This document shows, piece by piece, positions 26,431 to 35,855 of a DNA stretch of 57,790 nucleotides. The stretch spans positions 1 through 57,790 of the forward strand of contig JAJFGO010000090.1 of the NCBI GenBank assembly GCA_021776095.1, given 5' to 3'. This stretch comes from Kiloniellaceae bacterium. Its GTDB lineage: Bacteria > Pseudomonadota > Alphaproteobacteria > Kiloniellales > J153. Made by a program: the position numbers and the translations under genes. Within the stretch, counting starts at the first letter, position 1. Every line of letters begins with the position of its first letter. The notes beneath the pieces are model-generated. The model was not told the DNA's origin. It did not search any database and was given only the letters and a program-made list of their open reading frames with translations.

Positions 26431-27906
26431 CTATTCGGCAGCGGCGCGGTCGTCTTCAGCGGGACTCTTGGCAACATCAGCCAGCAAATGGTCGACAACG
26501 TAGATTGCGTGCCCTCCCACTATGAGCGGTTTTCCCACGATGTTTGCCCCGTCGGCGGTGAGACCATCTGGACCCTTGGCGATCTGGATTTTCTTGCCGG
26601 AAGCCAAAGTGAGGACGACCTGGTTTTTTTCGCGCAGAAGGTTATCGAGAAGGTGCGTCGAATCAGGCACACCGCCAGATCCGTCGATATAGTGATCTCT
26701 TATTGCCGAGATCAGGTCGTTCATTCCCTGTGGCGTCATGAGCCTGTCGATGGCTCCGGGGGCGACGCTGCTCAGCGCGTCGTCGCTGGGCAGGAATACG
26801 ATGGCTCGGCCTTGGCCCTTGGAGGCTCGGGTTAGAGCGCCAGTATGTATTGCAAGGGCCAAGATCGACGCCACGGCGGCGCAACCGAGTTGATGAGCCG
26901 CTTGCCACAAGCGGATTCCCTCGCGAGCCACCGCCGTTCGGCGCACGAACAAATCCGAGCCCTGTTCCCGCGCACGCCAGCGCGATTCGGTGGCAGGATT
27001 GAAATGCCAGCGAATCTTTTTCTGGGCGACATAGTCGTTCACGGGACTATCGTAAGTCAGCCACCAGCCGCCGATATCCAGGGGATCGGCGGCACGTGGG
27101 TCCAGGTGCCATTCGACGTCTTTGCCCAGGGGGGCCAAGCTTACGGCAAAGAGGTCGTCGCTGTCGTCCATGAAGCTGGAAATTTCGGGATCTATGGGGT
27201 CCGTCGGCAGGCTCATTTCGTTCAGTCGCAGGTGGGCCGGGTCGAAGAGAAACATCTCGCGCGCGAAAACCCGTACCAGAATGCCCTCGTCCGGCACGGT
27301 CCAAATCATCATCTCCGCATGACCGGGGAAGAATTCGCTTGTACGCAAATATGCGGCCATGAGCGGATGGATGTTATCGAAGCAAATCCGAACCAGATCA
27401 GGGCCCGAGATGCTCAACGTCACATCTCCCGCGGGACGCCGTGCCCGCAGCGCCGGGGCGAAAGCGTCGCTGACGGCCCTCAAATAGGTCATAAAAATCG
27501 CTTTGCGCCCTTCGGCCAGGCGCGCGCCGACACTTTGAAAGGAATTCTGGGACCACGCGACGTCCGGCGGCATCAAGAGGATCAATTGCCCTTCCGCCTT
27601 CGCCCGCGCGATCCCGATGTTCCAGGCCTTATGGTGAGCAGCGATCGGGTTGGAGAGATCGCGCCGGTCCAGGGCTTGCAACTCGACTTTCATATGCCGG
27701 CGTAGGGCCATTACCTCGGCCGAGGCATCGAGGCGCGCAAAATCGGAATCCTGAGTGAACAGTAGGTATGTGATTTCGCATTGTCGACTCAATGCTGGAA
27801 GGTTACCTTCCGCCAAGAGCGTAGGCAGGTTGAGTTCCAAAAACATCTGTATGTGCCAGTCGCCCCATACGGCCGTAACGATCAGAAGTTTATCCCTAGA
27901 TTTCAC
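26431..27906 (-). CDS. GT-A-like protein with C-terminal fasciclin (FAS1) domain, copy 1
   Basis: This 491-residue protein starts at GTG 27906 after GGGGAAA. The N-terminal 250 residues resemble a GT-A type nucleotide-sugar transferase: IVTAVWGDWHIQMFLE, then AAHHKAWNIGIARAKAEG and LLMPPDVAWSQNSF, where MPPD sits at the DxD-equivalent position. Residues 364-476 (26479-26817) resemble a FAS1 domain: IVFLPSDDALSSV, a central RDH, LTADGANIVG and AIYVVDHLL. No signal peptide or membrane segment is seen. The FAS1 fold is normally extracellular, so this fusion is unusual. A paralogue with the same architecture lies at 29835-31238. Function is not known. Confidence 0.7.
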   Translation of the reverse strand: MKSRDKLLIVTAVWGDWHIQMFLELNLPTLLAEGNLPALSRQCEITYLLFTQDSDFARLDASAEVMALRRHMKVELQALDRRDLSNPIAAHHKAWNIGIARAKAEGQLILLMPPDVAWSQNSFQSVGARLAEGRKAIFMTYLRAVSDAFAPALRARRPAGDVTLSISGPDLVRICFDNIHPLMAAYLRTSEFFPGHAEMMIWTVPDEGILVRVFAREMFLFDPAHLRLNEMSLPTDPIDPEISSFMDDSDDLFAVSLAPLGKDVEWHLDPRAADPLDIGGWWLTYDSPVNDYVAQKKIRWHFNPATESRWRAREQGSDLFVRRTAVAREGIRLWQAAHQLGCAAVASILALAIHTGALTRASKGQGRAIVFLPSDDALSSVAPGAIDRLMTPQGMNDLISAIRDHYIDGSGGVPDSTHLLDNLLREKNQVVLTLASGKKIQIAKGPDGLTADGANIVGKPLIVGGHAIYVVDHLLADVAKSPAEDDRAAAE

Positions 27907-28094
27907 AGTTTCCCCTACCCTCGGATTTTTCTATATGCACGTCACGAGTGAAGATCCTAAGCATATTTTTCCCAGAATCGCTAGCAATCTGTGCCCATGG
28001 ACAGCGCTGCCGCCGCAAATAGGAGCTAATATCTTCGCCAGGCCCCACAAGTGCCGTATTTTTCGGCCGAAAGCGCGACTGAAGCGCTCCGTGA
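27907..28094. promoter_or_regulatory. Divergent promoter region of module copy 1
   Basis: This 188-base gap between outward-facing genes matches in length the 190-base gap of the second copy (31239-31428). Near the TPR side it has ATTTTTCGGCCGAAA, and the second gap has ATTTTTCCGGCCAAA at a similar place, which could be a shared control element or chance. Confidence 0.35.
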
Positions 28095-29816
28095 ATGGCG
28101 TCAGCAGCGATCGGAGGCGGGTGTACTGACCCACTTGAATCGATGACGGCCGCTAACATGACCCATTGGGAACGGCGCGTGGGAACCTGGGTGACCGGGC
28201 GGTTCCACGCGGAAATGAGCGCGCCGGACAGCGCAAGTACGGGTCCGTACACCCCGATTTCTGCTTGGGAAGAGGCCCAGCACAACGAGCTTGGGGCACC
28301 GCATGTTCCCGGGCACCAATCAAGCCGCACTATGCTCTGGGCGGCCTTGCGCGCGCGCGACGCGTTCGTAAGGGGGCGTTTTGACCAGGCGGCGCGTTTC
28401 ACGAAGCAGGCATTGCAGCTCGACCCGCGGTCCCCCGTGGCGACACGGTGCATGGGCTACCTTCGGCATCGGTCCGGCGATCTACATGCTGTGGGCGATT
28501 TTGAGGCAAGTCTGCATCATGGGGTTAGACTCTGGTCCCGTCTGCATTTCGCGGCTCATGCCGCTGACATAAGCATGCTGGATCAAGCGATCGCCCGACG
28601 CAGCGGTCAAAACTTGAATGGGTGCGATGCGAATTCTCTCGCCAACTACGTCGCAAAGGCAGACAGCGCCGCGCGCGGTGTCACTGAATCGGTGGCCCAG
28701 GTCGCAGCCAATCTTCTGTCACTACAAGTCAGTCAACGTGTCACGAACCGATTTATGACGGAAATCGGGTGGCAACCTCGGGACTTGCTGGGACCCGACG
28801 ACTACGACCCGACTTTAGACCGCAAGCTGGCTATTTGGTTAAAGTACTTGCAGGGCGCATTTCGGCACGCTGAGGAACGCCCAAAACTTAGCATTGAGAT
28901 CCCGTTATTGCGTGACCACGGGCTCACTAGGGACGGCGCTTCCGCTTGGGAACTGAAGCCAGGCCTTCACCAAGATCAAGCTAAGGCACCGGCGCGTGTC
29001 GCTTTCTTGCTCGGAGAGCTTGCTTTGCGTGACGGCCACAGGCAGCGTGCAAAGGCTTCTTTTAGCCAGGTGGTGAGGCTGGCGCCTCATGTTACCGCTG
29101 GGCACCGGCATCTAGCGCGGATCGCGGAGGCATCCGCCGACTACCGGGCCGCCCCTAGGCACTATGAGGCGGCTTGCGCGATCCCAAATCAACATTGGAT
29201 CGCAGCAGATACTTCGGACTGGATGCCCTTGTACTTGACCCGGATCGGTGGACGTTGCGACGTTTATCGGTTCCGCGGCGGCCTCTATGCGATCGATAGG
29301 ACCAATCGCTTCAGGGGCCTGGCAGTCGTTGCGGATCGGCTAATCGAAGTTTTCGATTCGCGCAGCTATCGGATTTGGAGCCAGTGTGGACCGGCGACCC
29401 GTCGCCTGATGGCGCCGCTACGCGCGCCGCTTGGTAAGATCTGCCGGGCTAGTGGCCTAGATGCGTTAGTCAGTAGGGTGATCGCTATTTCTGTCTTTGC
29501 GCGATTATTTGCGGCCGTTGCCAGCATCTTGCGCGGAAAGAGCGGCGAGATGTCTCGGCCGACGGGGCCAGGGCGTCTAATAAGTATCGTACTGGCCATC
29601 GAGCGGCGGCTTCGGGGAACTTTCCTGGAGACGCCGGCAAAGGTTTTTGCCCATTGGCTTATTGTTCATGATGTCTCGGGGGTCTTTCGCAGCTACGCCG
29701 GAAGGGTTAAGCTGCAGTTAATTAAGTGCTTTTTTGACGTGAGAGAAGTCACGACCGAAAATCGCGCCCAGACACTGGAGGATCTGATTCAGCGGCTGAA
29801 ACGACGTGTGGCCTAA
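28095..29816 (+). CDS. TPR-containing protein, copy 1
   Basis: This protein of up to 573 residues has helical tetratricopeptide-like repeats: one near residues 80-135 (ALRARDAFVRGRFDQAARF, then ALQLDP) and a pair near 300-370 (AFLLGELALRDGHRQRAKAS, SQVVRLAP, RHYEAACAIP). A following segment (VYRFRGGLYAIDRTNR, SYRIWSQCG) recalls the C terminus of the second TPR protein. A basic region of about 130 residues at the C-terminal end is unique to this copy. The start is uncertain; ATGs at 28143 and 28158 are alternatives. TPRs mediate protein contacts, so it may scaffold the divergently encoded GT-A/FAS1 protein. Confidence 0.65.
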   Translation: MASAAIGGGCTDPLESMTAANMTHWERRVGTWVTGRFHAEMSAPDSASTGPYTPISAWEEAQHNELGAPHVPGHQSSRTMLWAALRARDAFVRGRFDQAARFTKQALQLDPRSPVATRCMGYLRHRSGDLHAVGDFEASLHHGVRLWSRLHFAAHAADISMLDQAIARRSGQNLNGCDANSLANYVAKADSAARGVTESVAQVAANLLSLQVSQRVTNRFMTEIGWQPRDLLGPDDYDPTLDRKLAIWLKYLQGAFRHAEERPKLSIEIPLLRDHGLTRDGASAWELKPGLHQDQAKAPARVAFLLGELALRDGHRQRAKASFSQVVRLAPHVTAGHRHLARIAEASADYRAAPRHYEAACAIPNQHWIAADTSDWMPLYLTRIGGRCDVYRFRGGLYAIDRTNRFRGLAVVADRLIEVFDSRSYRIWSQCGPATRRLMAPLRAPLGKICRASGLDALVSRVIAISVFARLFAAVASILRGKSGEMSRPTGPGRLISIVLAIERRLRGTFLETPAKVFAHWLIVHDVSGVFRSYAGRVKLQLIKCFFDVREVTTENRAQTLEDLIQRLKRRVA

Positions 29817-29834
29817 GGGGCAGGCCCAGATAGC

Positions 29835-31238
29835 TCAATCTTGGCTAAGCTCAATCGGTGCTTGTGTTGTGATACCGTCAATTACATAAAGTGTCGTCCC
29901 TTCGATCTCCTCGGGACCGGCGGTGACTGGGTGACCGTTAATTGTCAGGCTGCCATGGACGGCTTCAAGTCGCAGTTCAGAGCCGGACAGTGTCTTGCAG
30001 GTTTGGCCCGCGCGAAAGGGCGCTCTCACCACATGATCCCTTACAAATTTCATGAGAGACTGTTCTTGGCCAGGGGCTTGCAAGGTGCGCAGAGCTGTCT
30101 CTCGAAACCCCGCCATGGCCCGGTCGGTCGGGACAATAACGGCAAGCGGCTCGCGTTCGCGCCATTGGCGCGACATTGGAGTGGCCAACAAAGCGACGCT
30201 CAACAGCTCTGAGGCTTTGGTGCAGCCGTACTTCCTCATTGCACGCCACAATTGCATGGCACGTTGGCCCACCAAGATGTCGCGGGCGGCTCCCTCTGAA
30301 AGTAGCTCGCGACGACGCCAGGAAGCCGGGGTCTGCGCTTCGCCATGAATGCGTACCGGCCTTTGGACGAAGGTACGAGTATGGCGCGTGTCGTTGAGGG
30401 GGTGGCGCGTCGTGCGTGCCAGGTCGCAAGGGTCACAGGTATGATCGAGAATGTAGTTGGCGAAGTATTTTTCCAAGGGATCGACGCTAAGCATCAACAT
30501 CTCATCCGAGTCGGCCCCGAAATAGATGTCTTGGCCTTCCGGCAAATTGCCTGGATACCATAGGAACGTAATCGGGCAACGCCGCGGATCGAAAGCGACG
30601 AGTTCGCGCACGGCATAGCGGCTGACAATGCCTTCGGAGCCGACAGGCCAATGCATTTCGAATGCTGGGCGGGCGTGGCGCACGCCGGGCATCGACAGAA
30701 GTTGTAGCGGGTGCAAGTGACGCTGAGCGAGATCCCAGATCGAACTGGGCGGAATGGCCATGACGGCAGTTCGTCGAGCCATGAAACGCTCTTGCGCCTC
30801 CGGAACACATGTATCGGCGACAACCAGGAGAAAAGGACAGGCGACTCCACTATACCCTTCGGATATCAGTTCGCCGAAACGCTTGAACGAGCCGTCGGTC
30901 CAAAGAGTATCCGGCGGCACGAAAACGGCGATAGCGTGCGCACGTTTTGCCTCGGCCGCTGCGCGGTGAAACCAATGGACGTGGTATGCCACGTCCGGGT
31001 TAGAGTCTTCGAGCGAAGTTACGAAATCGACCTGGGCGAAGCCCCTGATGGCTTCAATCAGTGGCGAAGACTCGATTCGGTTTCTCGCGGCCCGGGTTGT
31101 GAAGAAACGGTACGTGACCTCGCCCAAGCGGGCCATGGCTGGAAGGTTCCCGGCCGACAGGACATTAGGTAAGGTTAGGCCTAGGAATAGATCGACGTGC
31201 CGTTCGCCCCAGACGTTGGTTATGATGTGGAAATGCAT
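29835..31238 (-). CDS. GT-A-like protein with C-terminal fasciclin (FAS1) domain, copy 2
   Basis: This 467-residue paralogue of the protein at 26431-27906 begins at ATG 31238 (MHFHIITNVWGER). An in-frame extension to 31505 is rejected because it overlaps the divergent TPR gene and is not protein-like. The N-terminal domain shares the layout TNVWGERHVDLFLGLTLPNV and FVPPDTLWTDGSFKRFG. The FAS1-like part covers residues 362-456: LAVIVPTDRAMAGF, VRDHVV, LTINGHPV and TLYVIDGI. Sequence divergence from copy 1 is high, so the duplication is old. No export signal is visible. Function is unknown. Confidence 0.7.
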   Translation of the reverse strand: MHFHIITNVWGERHVDLFLGLTLPNVLSAGNLPAMARLGEVTYRFFTTRAARNRIESSPLIEAIRGFAQVDFVTSLEDSNPDVAYHVHWFHRAAAEAKRAHAIAVFVPPDTLWTDGSFKRFGELISEGYSGVACPFLLVVADTCVPEAQERFMARRTAVMAIPPSSIWDLAQRHLHPLQLLSMPGVRHARPAFEMHWPVGSEGIVSRYAVRELVAFDPRRCPITFLWYPGNLPEGQDIYFGADSDEMLMLSVDPLEKYFANYILDHTCDPCDLARTTRHPLNDTRHTRTFVQRPVRIHGEAQTPASWRRRELLSEGAARDILVGQRAMQLWRAMRKYGCTKASELLSVALLATPMSRQWREREPLAVIVPTDRAMAGFRETALRTLQAPGQEQSLMKFVRDHVVRAPFRAGQTCKTLSGSELRLEAVHGSLTINGHPVTAGPEEIEGTTLYVIDGITTQAPIELSQD

Positions 31239-31428
31239 TCGATGGGCGCTTCTGCCAGTTTTTCGATACGTGGTGCCGCCCCGTGCAATTATGACGCGGC
31301 CTGGATGAGCAAAGCCGGGCAATTTGCCCGCCTGAATAGTCCCTGTCAAACAGCCCTGACGTACCGCCGCGGCAATTTTTCCGGCCAAACTAGTGACATG
31401 CAAGCGAGATTCAGAGAAAATCCGACCC

Positions 31429-32505
31429 ATGGCGGAGCCGATCGAAACACAGTCGCCACTTGCCACAGTACCGCTGGGGCATACGGCAAGACCAATCGAT
31501 TTCACCGGGGCAACACTTGGCGCCTTGATGCGCCATGCATTCGGTGATCGGTATCTGCACGGTTTCGGGGCGCCGGATCCAGTGGTCGTGGACCGCTTAG
31601 GCCCCGCCGCATCGGCCCTAGCGACGCTTCATCTGGCCGCCGCGTATCATCGTCTAGCGGTCGTCTGTGACGTGGTCGCCGACTACCGCGATCTGGCGGG
31701 TCAACCAGAAAATGTGCCTGTGTATGCGGCGGCGCTTTCGGAATGCCTGGGCGGCATGGCGCCCTACTATATTGCCAAGACACTCTATCAGCGGGCCGTG
31801 TCCGATGCCCCGTCGTTTGCCGAGGCTCATTTCGGACTGGCGCGAGCGGCAATGGCGGCCGGAGAAGAAGCCACGGCATTGATGCATTTTGGCCGGGTCG
31901 TAGACTTGCCGGCGCATCCGGATGGCCCAGCGCACGCGCACCTTCATGCCAACGCATATTGGTACCAGGCCAATTTGCTCGAGGATCTGGGAAATGACGC
32001 GAAGGCCCTGGAATGTTATCGAAATGCCTTGGCAAAATTAGGCAACTTTGGCGTGCACCATTTGCGTGTCGCGAAATTTTTTCGTCGTCTCGGCCTCGGC
32101 CAAGAGGCTGCAGAGAATTTTCAGCGCTGTATGGAATACAGCCATCGATATTTCGCGGAGTTTTCTCTACCGCCTTTAACACCTCCGGTGAAGTGTGCGC
32201 CTTGCGAACCTGCCAGCCTCGATCCCATCTACACGACGAGCCTAGATGAGACCGTCGTTTTCTGGCAGGGCCGCTATTTCGCGATACCCAGGCATCAGTG
32301 GCCGCTCGACACCCGGCAGATCCAGCAGTTGGGCCAAGATCCTGGGGCCGCGATCAAGCCGACGCGTATCTACAGGTTCTGGTCGAGCGTCGCGGGCAGA
32401 TGGTTCGGCCAATCGCGTGCCCGGTCCGAGCCAGAAATTCGAGTGGCCGATTCCATAGCTGAGTTCGAGCCAATGAAACCGCACGGCCCCGGGACGAAAT
32501 CCTAA
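31429..32505 (+). CDS. TPR-containing protein, copy 2
   Basis: This protein of about 358 residues starts at ATG 31429 (MAEPIETQS), preferred to GTG 31393. Helical repeats include YYIAKTLYQRAVSDAPSF, AHFGLARAAMAAGEEATAL, YWYQANLLEDLGNDAKALEC and FFRRLGLGQEAAENFQRC, consistent with three or four TPRs. The C-terminal segment VVFWQGRYFAIPRHQWPLD followed by IYRFWSS matches a motif pair in TPR copy 1. It is transcribed divergently from GT-A/FAS1 copy 2, repeating the arrangement of copy 1. Confidence 0.7.
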   Translation: MAEPIETQSPLATVPLGHTARPIDFTGATLGALMRHAFGDRYLHGFGAPDPVVVDRLGPAASALATLHLAAAYHRLAVVCDVVADYRDLAGQPENVPVYAAALSECLGGMAPYYIAKTLYQRAVSDAPSFAEAHFGLARAAMAAGEEATALMHFGRVVDLPAHPDGPAHAHLHANAYWYQANLLEDLGNDAKALECYRNALAKLGNFGVHHLRVAKFFRRLGLGQEAAENFQRCMEYSHRYFAEFSLPPLTPPVKCAPCEPASLDPIYTTSLDETVVFWQGRYFAIPRHQWPLDTRQIQQLGQDPGAAIKPTRIYRFWSSVAGRWFGQSRARSEPEIRVADSIAEFEPMKPHGPGTKS

Positions 32506-32616
32506 TCCGAGTGGACGTATCTATACTCGGGCTCTATTGTCCAGACTCCATCGAAGCCAAGAGGTGGGGCACAGGCTATCCCGTGGTTTGGCCTGGTTCC
32601 CGAAGGACCATTATCA

Positions 32617-33738
32617 ATGCGCAACTTTTTAGGGCGGCACATGAGATCCATGGCTGCAAACTTATCCTTGGCGCCAGCAGACCGAAATGCCGTCTCTCCT
32701 GGCGACTACGATAACGCGGAACGGGACGGAGCGGCGCAACACTCCGTTCCGGTCCTTCAGGCTTTTCGGCCTGTGACCTATCAAAGCGTTGGTTTCCCGA
32801 TCCATGTCACAAGCGAGCGCGAGCTGGTTCGCTATGTTGACCACAATTTTGAGTCGGAAGTGCCAAAACTCTATCAACCGGCAGCGACGTTCGCCCCGGT
32901 AGGGTATGTCAATTCCTTTACCCGTGATGAGGCTGCGCTGGTCGCTCGGGTTCGGGATATGGTCGCCGACTTCAGCGCGGCGCGCTTCGGCAGGCGAACC
33001 CGGCCGATGACGAATTTGCTGGTTCAGGTCGGCCCTTACCGGGCGATGGAGGCCATTTCGGCCGTCTACGGGCTCAAGCAGCTAAATGTGTTCGAGGCAG
33101 GGCCTGGCCTCGCTTACCTAGGCGCCCTGCTTGCTCTTCAAGGGCATCGTTATACTAGCTACGATGTGACTCAAGCCCTGTATCTGTGGCAGAGCCATCT
33201 GCTGAGCGCGGCGGGTGGCAACGACTTCCTCGAATACGCGCTTCCCGCCAATCAAAAGCGCCTCGGCAGCGCTCGCGTCGGCCATCTCCCTTGGTGGACT
33301 TTTGCCAGTCAGCTTCATAGCACCCGCTTGCGCTGCGACCTAGTTTACTCAAACTCTAATCTTGGTGAAATGTCACAGATGGCGTTGCGACACTTGTTAC
33401 ACATTGCTCGTGCGATGCTAGCCGATTCTAAACTGGGGATATTTATGTATTTCAGTACCGGGGCGCTGGCGCAGAGCACACGAGAAGGACTGGATGCCGA
33501 ATTTGAAGGAACGGGATACGTGAAGGTCATGGATGCCCCGTTCGTTTGCTATCAGGTTCAGGGCCGCGATCCACAGCCGCTCATCGAGGCTTTTGTGGAC
33601 GGTATCCCGTTCTATAATCCCTCCGGGTCGGCGGAGCGTTTGGACGCCAAGGCGCTGGTGGCCACGTCCAAGGCGGAAGCGCCGCTCGATGCCCTGCTTA
33701 CGCAATGGTATTTCGGTTGGCAGGCGCCATTGGAATAG
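32617..33738 (+). CDS. Putative sugar O-methyltransferase-like protein
   Basis: This 373-residue cytoplasmic protein follows AAGGA with good spacing. A Rossmann methyltransferase-like core is suggested by NVFEAGPGLAYLGALLALQG and SYDVTQALYLWQSHLL, then DLVYSNSNLGEMSQMALRHL as the motif IV region. The N-terminal 100 residues may form a cap. The SAM-binding glycines are present but the match is not strong enough to name a family. It lies after TPR copy 2 and before the SGNH group, so glycan methylation is a reasonable guess. Confidence 0.55.
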   Translation: MRNFLGRHMRSMAANLSLAPADRNAVSPGDYDNAERDGAAQHSVPVLQAFRPVTYQSVGFPIHVTSERELVRYVDHNFESEVPKLYQPAATFAPVGYVNSFTRDEAALVARVRDMVADFSAARFGRRTRPMTNLLVQVGPYRAMEAISAVYGLKQLNVFEAGPGLAYLGALLALQGHRYTSYDVTQALYLWQSHLLSAAGGNDFLEYALPANQKRLGSARVGHLPWWTFASQLHSTRLRCDLVYSNSNLGEMSQMALRHLLHIARAMLADSKLGIFMYFSTGALAQSTREGLDAEFEGTGYVKVMDAPFVCYQVQGRDPQPLIEAFVDGIPFYNPSGSAERLDAKALVATSKAEAPLDALLTQWYFGWQAPLE

Positions 33739-33818
33739 GCGAGGTGTCGCCTCAGCTTGATAATTTCGCCAGCGTTTTCGAGGGCATAGCGCAGCAGGAG
33801 TAACGCGGCCTAAAAAAA

Positions 33819-35096
33819 TTAGTCAGCGTTCTTATGAATCGTCGCGACCGCGGTTGCGGTTGCGGCGAATAACTGCTCGTAGCCTTGGGCAGTGTAGTGG
33901 CAGCAGTCATCCACGTATACGTCTCGGGCTGGCTGTCCTGAAAACACCTTGGTCAGATCGATGAATTCGACGCCTTGGGTGCGCATTTGCGCAGTCTCGG
34001 ACAAAATCTCGGTATAACCCTTGTTTACCGGGCCGATAACCCACTCATAGGGGTGCTTTGGGTCAATCGGCTGGTAGGGTCCAGCCGGTTCGAACCACTG
34101 GTTGGGTTGCAGTAAATGGACATAGAGGGCGCCATGTCCACGTGCGAGCGCGGACATCATAGTTGAGCTACGCCGCCAAATTTTGGCCGTGTAGCGATAG
34201 ATGTCCAGATCGCGCGGCAAGGGCGAGAAGGTCTTGGTCGGGAAATAGGAGCGCTTGGTCAGGTTATCTAGAGCCTCTCCCCTATTCGCGACGGCGCGCC
34301 AGTCATGATAGGTGGCCAAAGCAAGCTTTGCGTAGCGGCAGCTCGCCAGGACGCAGCCGGGCGCATCCGAGTGCAGCTCGCGCGCCACATTTTGATGATA
34401 ATTCGCCAGCAAATACCCGCGCTCTTTGAAGGCCACGTCATATTGCTCCAGGGATCGGCCCCAGGCGCCCCAAAGTGTGTCCGCCGGATAACTGGGCTCG
34501 ACGCCCGAGTCCCAATTGCGCCAGGAAGTCACAACCTCGTTAAAGCCATCGATATTGACGATGAGGTCGAATTCCTGCCCTATGGACAGGAAATAGGCGA
34601 GGGTCGCGAGTTGCTGGGGCTGGCGAAAGCCCGGCTGGGCAAAGTTGAGGATGCGAAAGGTCTTGTCCTGCCATCCGGGTACCTTGCTCAGGTTCTTGGC
34701 CAGGCCATCCGATATCTCGGAATGCAGGGCATAGCCGGTCCCGACCGAGCCCCCAAAAATCCCGACGATCAGTTCCCCGTCGCGCCGGGTAAAGGGATGA
34801 TCGCAGCAGTATTCGCGCCCGTCTTCGTTTAAGTAAACGAACCCGAAATTGTTAGCCCGCCACTGGCGCGTTTCCTCGAAGGTCTCCATGCGCCCAGGTT
34901 GAAGCGTATAGCCGAAATAGGGCTGAAACACCGCCTTGGCGACATGATAGGTTGGTGGAACCTCACCTTTTCCTTCTAACGATCGAGTGTAATAGAATTC
35001 ACCAGTTCTCAAGTAATAGTAGCCAGCCAATAGCGGTTCTACTAGAATTAGTGTAAATAGAAAGTAAACAAGATACGCGAACCTACGGAGCATCAT
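33819..35096 (-). CDS. Membrane-anchored SGNH hydrolase
   Basis: This 425-residue protein has a hydrophobic N terminus (residues 5-26, FAYLVYFLFTLILVEPLLAG) and an SGNH domain of the GGS type. Block I is IFGGSVGTGYAL, block II NFAQPGFRQPQQ, block III IVNIDGFNEV, and block V DDCCHYTAQGY, so Ser, Gly, Asn, Asp and His are all present. It should act in the periplasm on an acylated glycan. It is divergent from the next SGNH gene (276 bases to its preferred start). Confidence 0.85.
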   Translation of the reverse strand: MMLRRFAYLVYFLFTLILVEPLLAGYYYLRTGEFYYTRSLEGKGEVPPTYHVAKAVFQPYFGYTLQPGRMETFEETRQWRANNFGFVYLNEDGREYCCDHPFTRRDGELIVGIFGGSVGTGYALHSEISDGLAKNLSKVPGWQDKTFRILNFAQPGFRQPQQLATLAYFLSIGQEFDLIVNIDGFNEVVTSWRNWDSGVEPSYPADTLWGAWGRSLEQYDVAFKERGYLLANYHQNVARELHSDAPGCVLASCRYAKLALATYHDWRAVANRGEALDNLTKRSYFPTKTFSPLPRDLDIYRYTAKIWRRSSTMMSALARGHGALYVHLLQPNQWFEPAGPYQPIDPKHPYEWVIGPVNKGYTEILSETAQMRTQGVEFIDLTKVFSGQPARDVYVDDCCHYTAQGYEQLFAATATAVATIHKNAD

Positions 35097-35372
35097 CGAG
35101 AACTTACCTCACGATATTCTGGCTGCCATTAAAAACAGGGCTGCCGCAGCGTGCGCAACGATCTTCGCTGGTGCCGCGACGCATGCTTGGCGATGACATT
35201 AAATGTATATGCGCTAAGTGCTTCTAAATAAAACCTCTGTTCATTGCCATAATATCTTGACGCCGCGCCACGCGTAGGCAAAACCATGTGACGAGAGGGT
35301 AACGTGGTCAAGGCATCCGGTAGTTTATCGGATTTGCGGTTTCGGCATGACATATTGGGGGCGCGCGCGGGA

Positions 35373-35855
35373 ATGAAACTATGGGCACTGCGCAACGGCA
35401 CCCTTTATGGGGCATTCCTTATCACCGTTGTTCTAGGTGGTTCCGAGTTATTTTTGAGGTTCTTGGAGCCGGAGCCACAAGGCTACTTTGTTTGGCCACC
35501 AAAAATGCATGTTCTCTTCGAGCCAAGCGACGAAGCCACTCCCGGAATATCCGGCCCCGGCCATTTCCGAACAAATAACCTAGGTCAGCGATCCGATGAG
35601 CTACTGGACGACCGCGAGCGCACGACATACGTATTCGGCGGATCGACCGCGGCTGACGTATCCCTCGATCAGCGCGAAGCCTGGGTCACGCGGATGCAGG
35701 ACAAACTAAACGATACCCCTGGACAGCTTAAAACTTGGGTCGGCAATCTGGGCCGGTCGTCGCTTGTGACCTTACACAACTTGCTTCAGTTCAAATACCT
35801 TGTGCCGGATCTGCCAAGGTCGGAGCTGGACATATCCTCAAGCCATGATGCTTAG
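35373..35855 (+). pseudogene. Truncated SGNH hydrolase
   Basis: The frame gives about 160 residues from ATG 35373 (GTG 35304 is an alternative). It has a membrane anchor near the start (LYGAFLITVVLGGSELFL), block I YVFGGSTAADVS and block II WVGNLGRSSLV. It stops where block III should begin: the last codons overlap the start of the next SGNH gene. The Asn and the Asp/His dyad are missing, so no catalysis is expected. It looks like the front part of a gene whose rear was lost by deletion, although a short anchored protein could still be made. Confidence 0.7.

Noticed and set aside
26845-27705. Plus-strand 286-residue open frame inside the GT-A/FAS1 gene
   Set aside because: Antisense shadow; the minus-strand reading has a paralogue with matching domain positions.
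31238-31505. 89-codon N-terminal extension of GT-A/FAS1 copy 2
   Set aside because: It overlaps the divergent TPR gene, and copy 1 begins at the position equivalent to ATG 31238.
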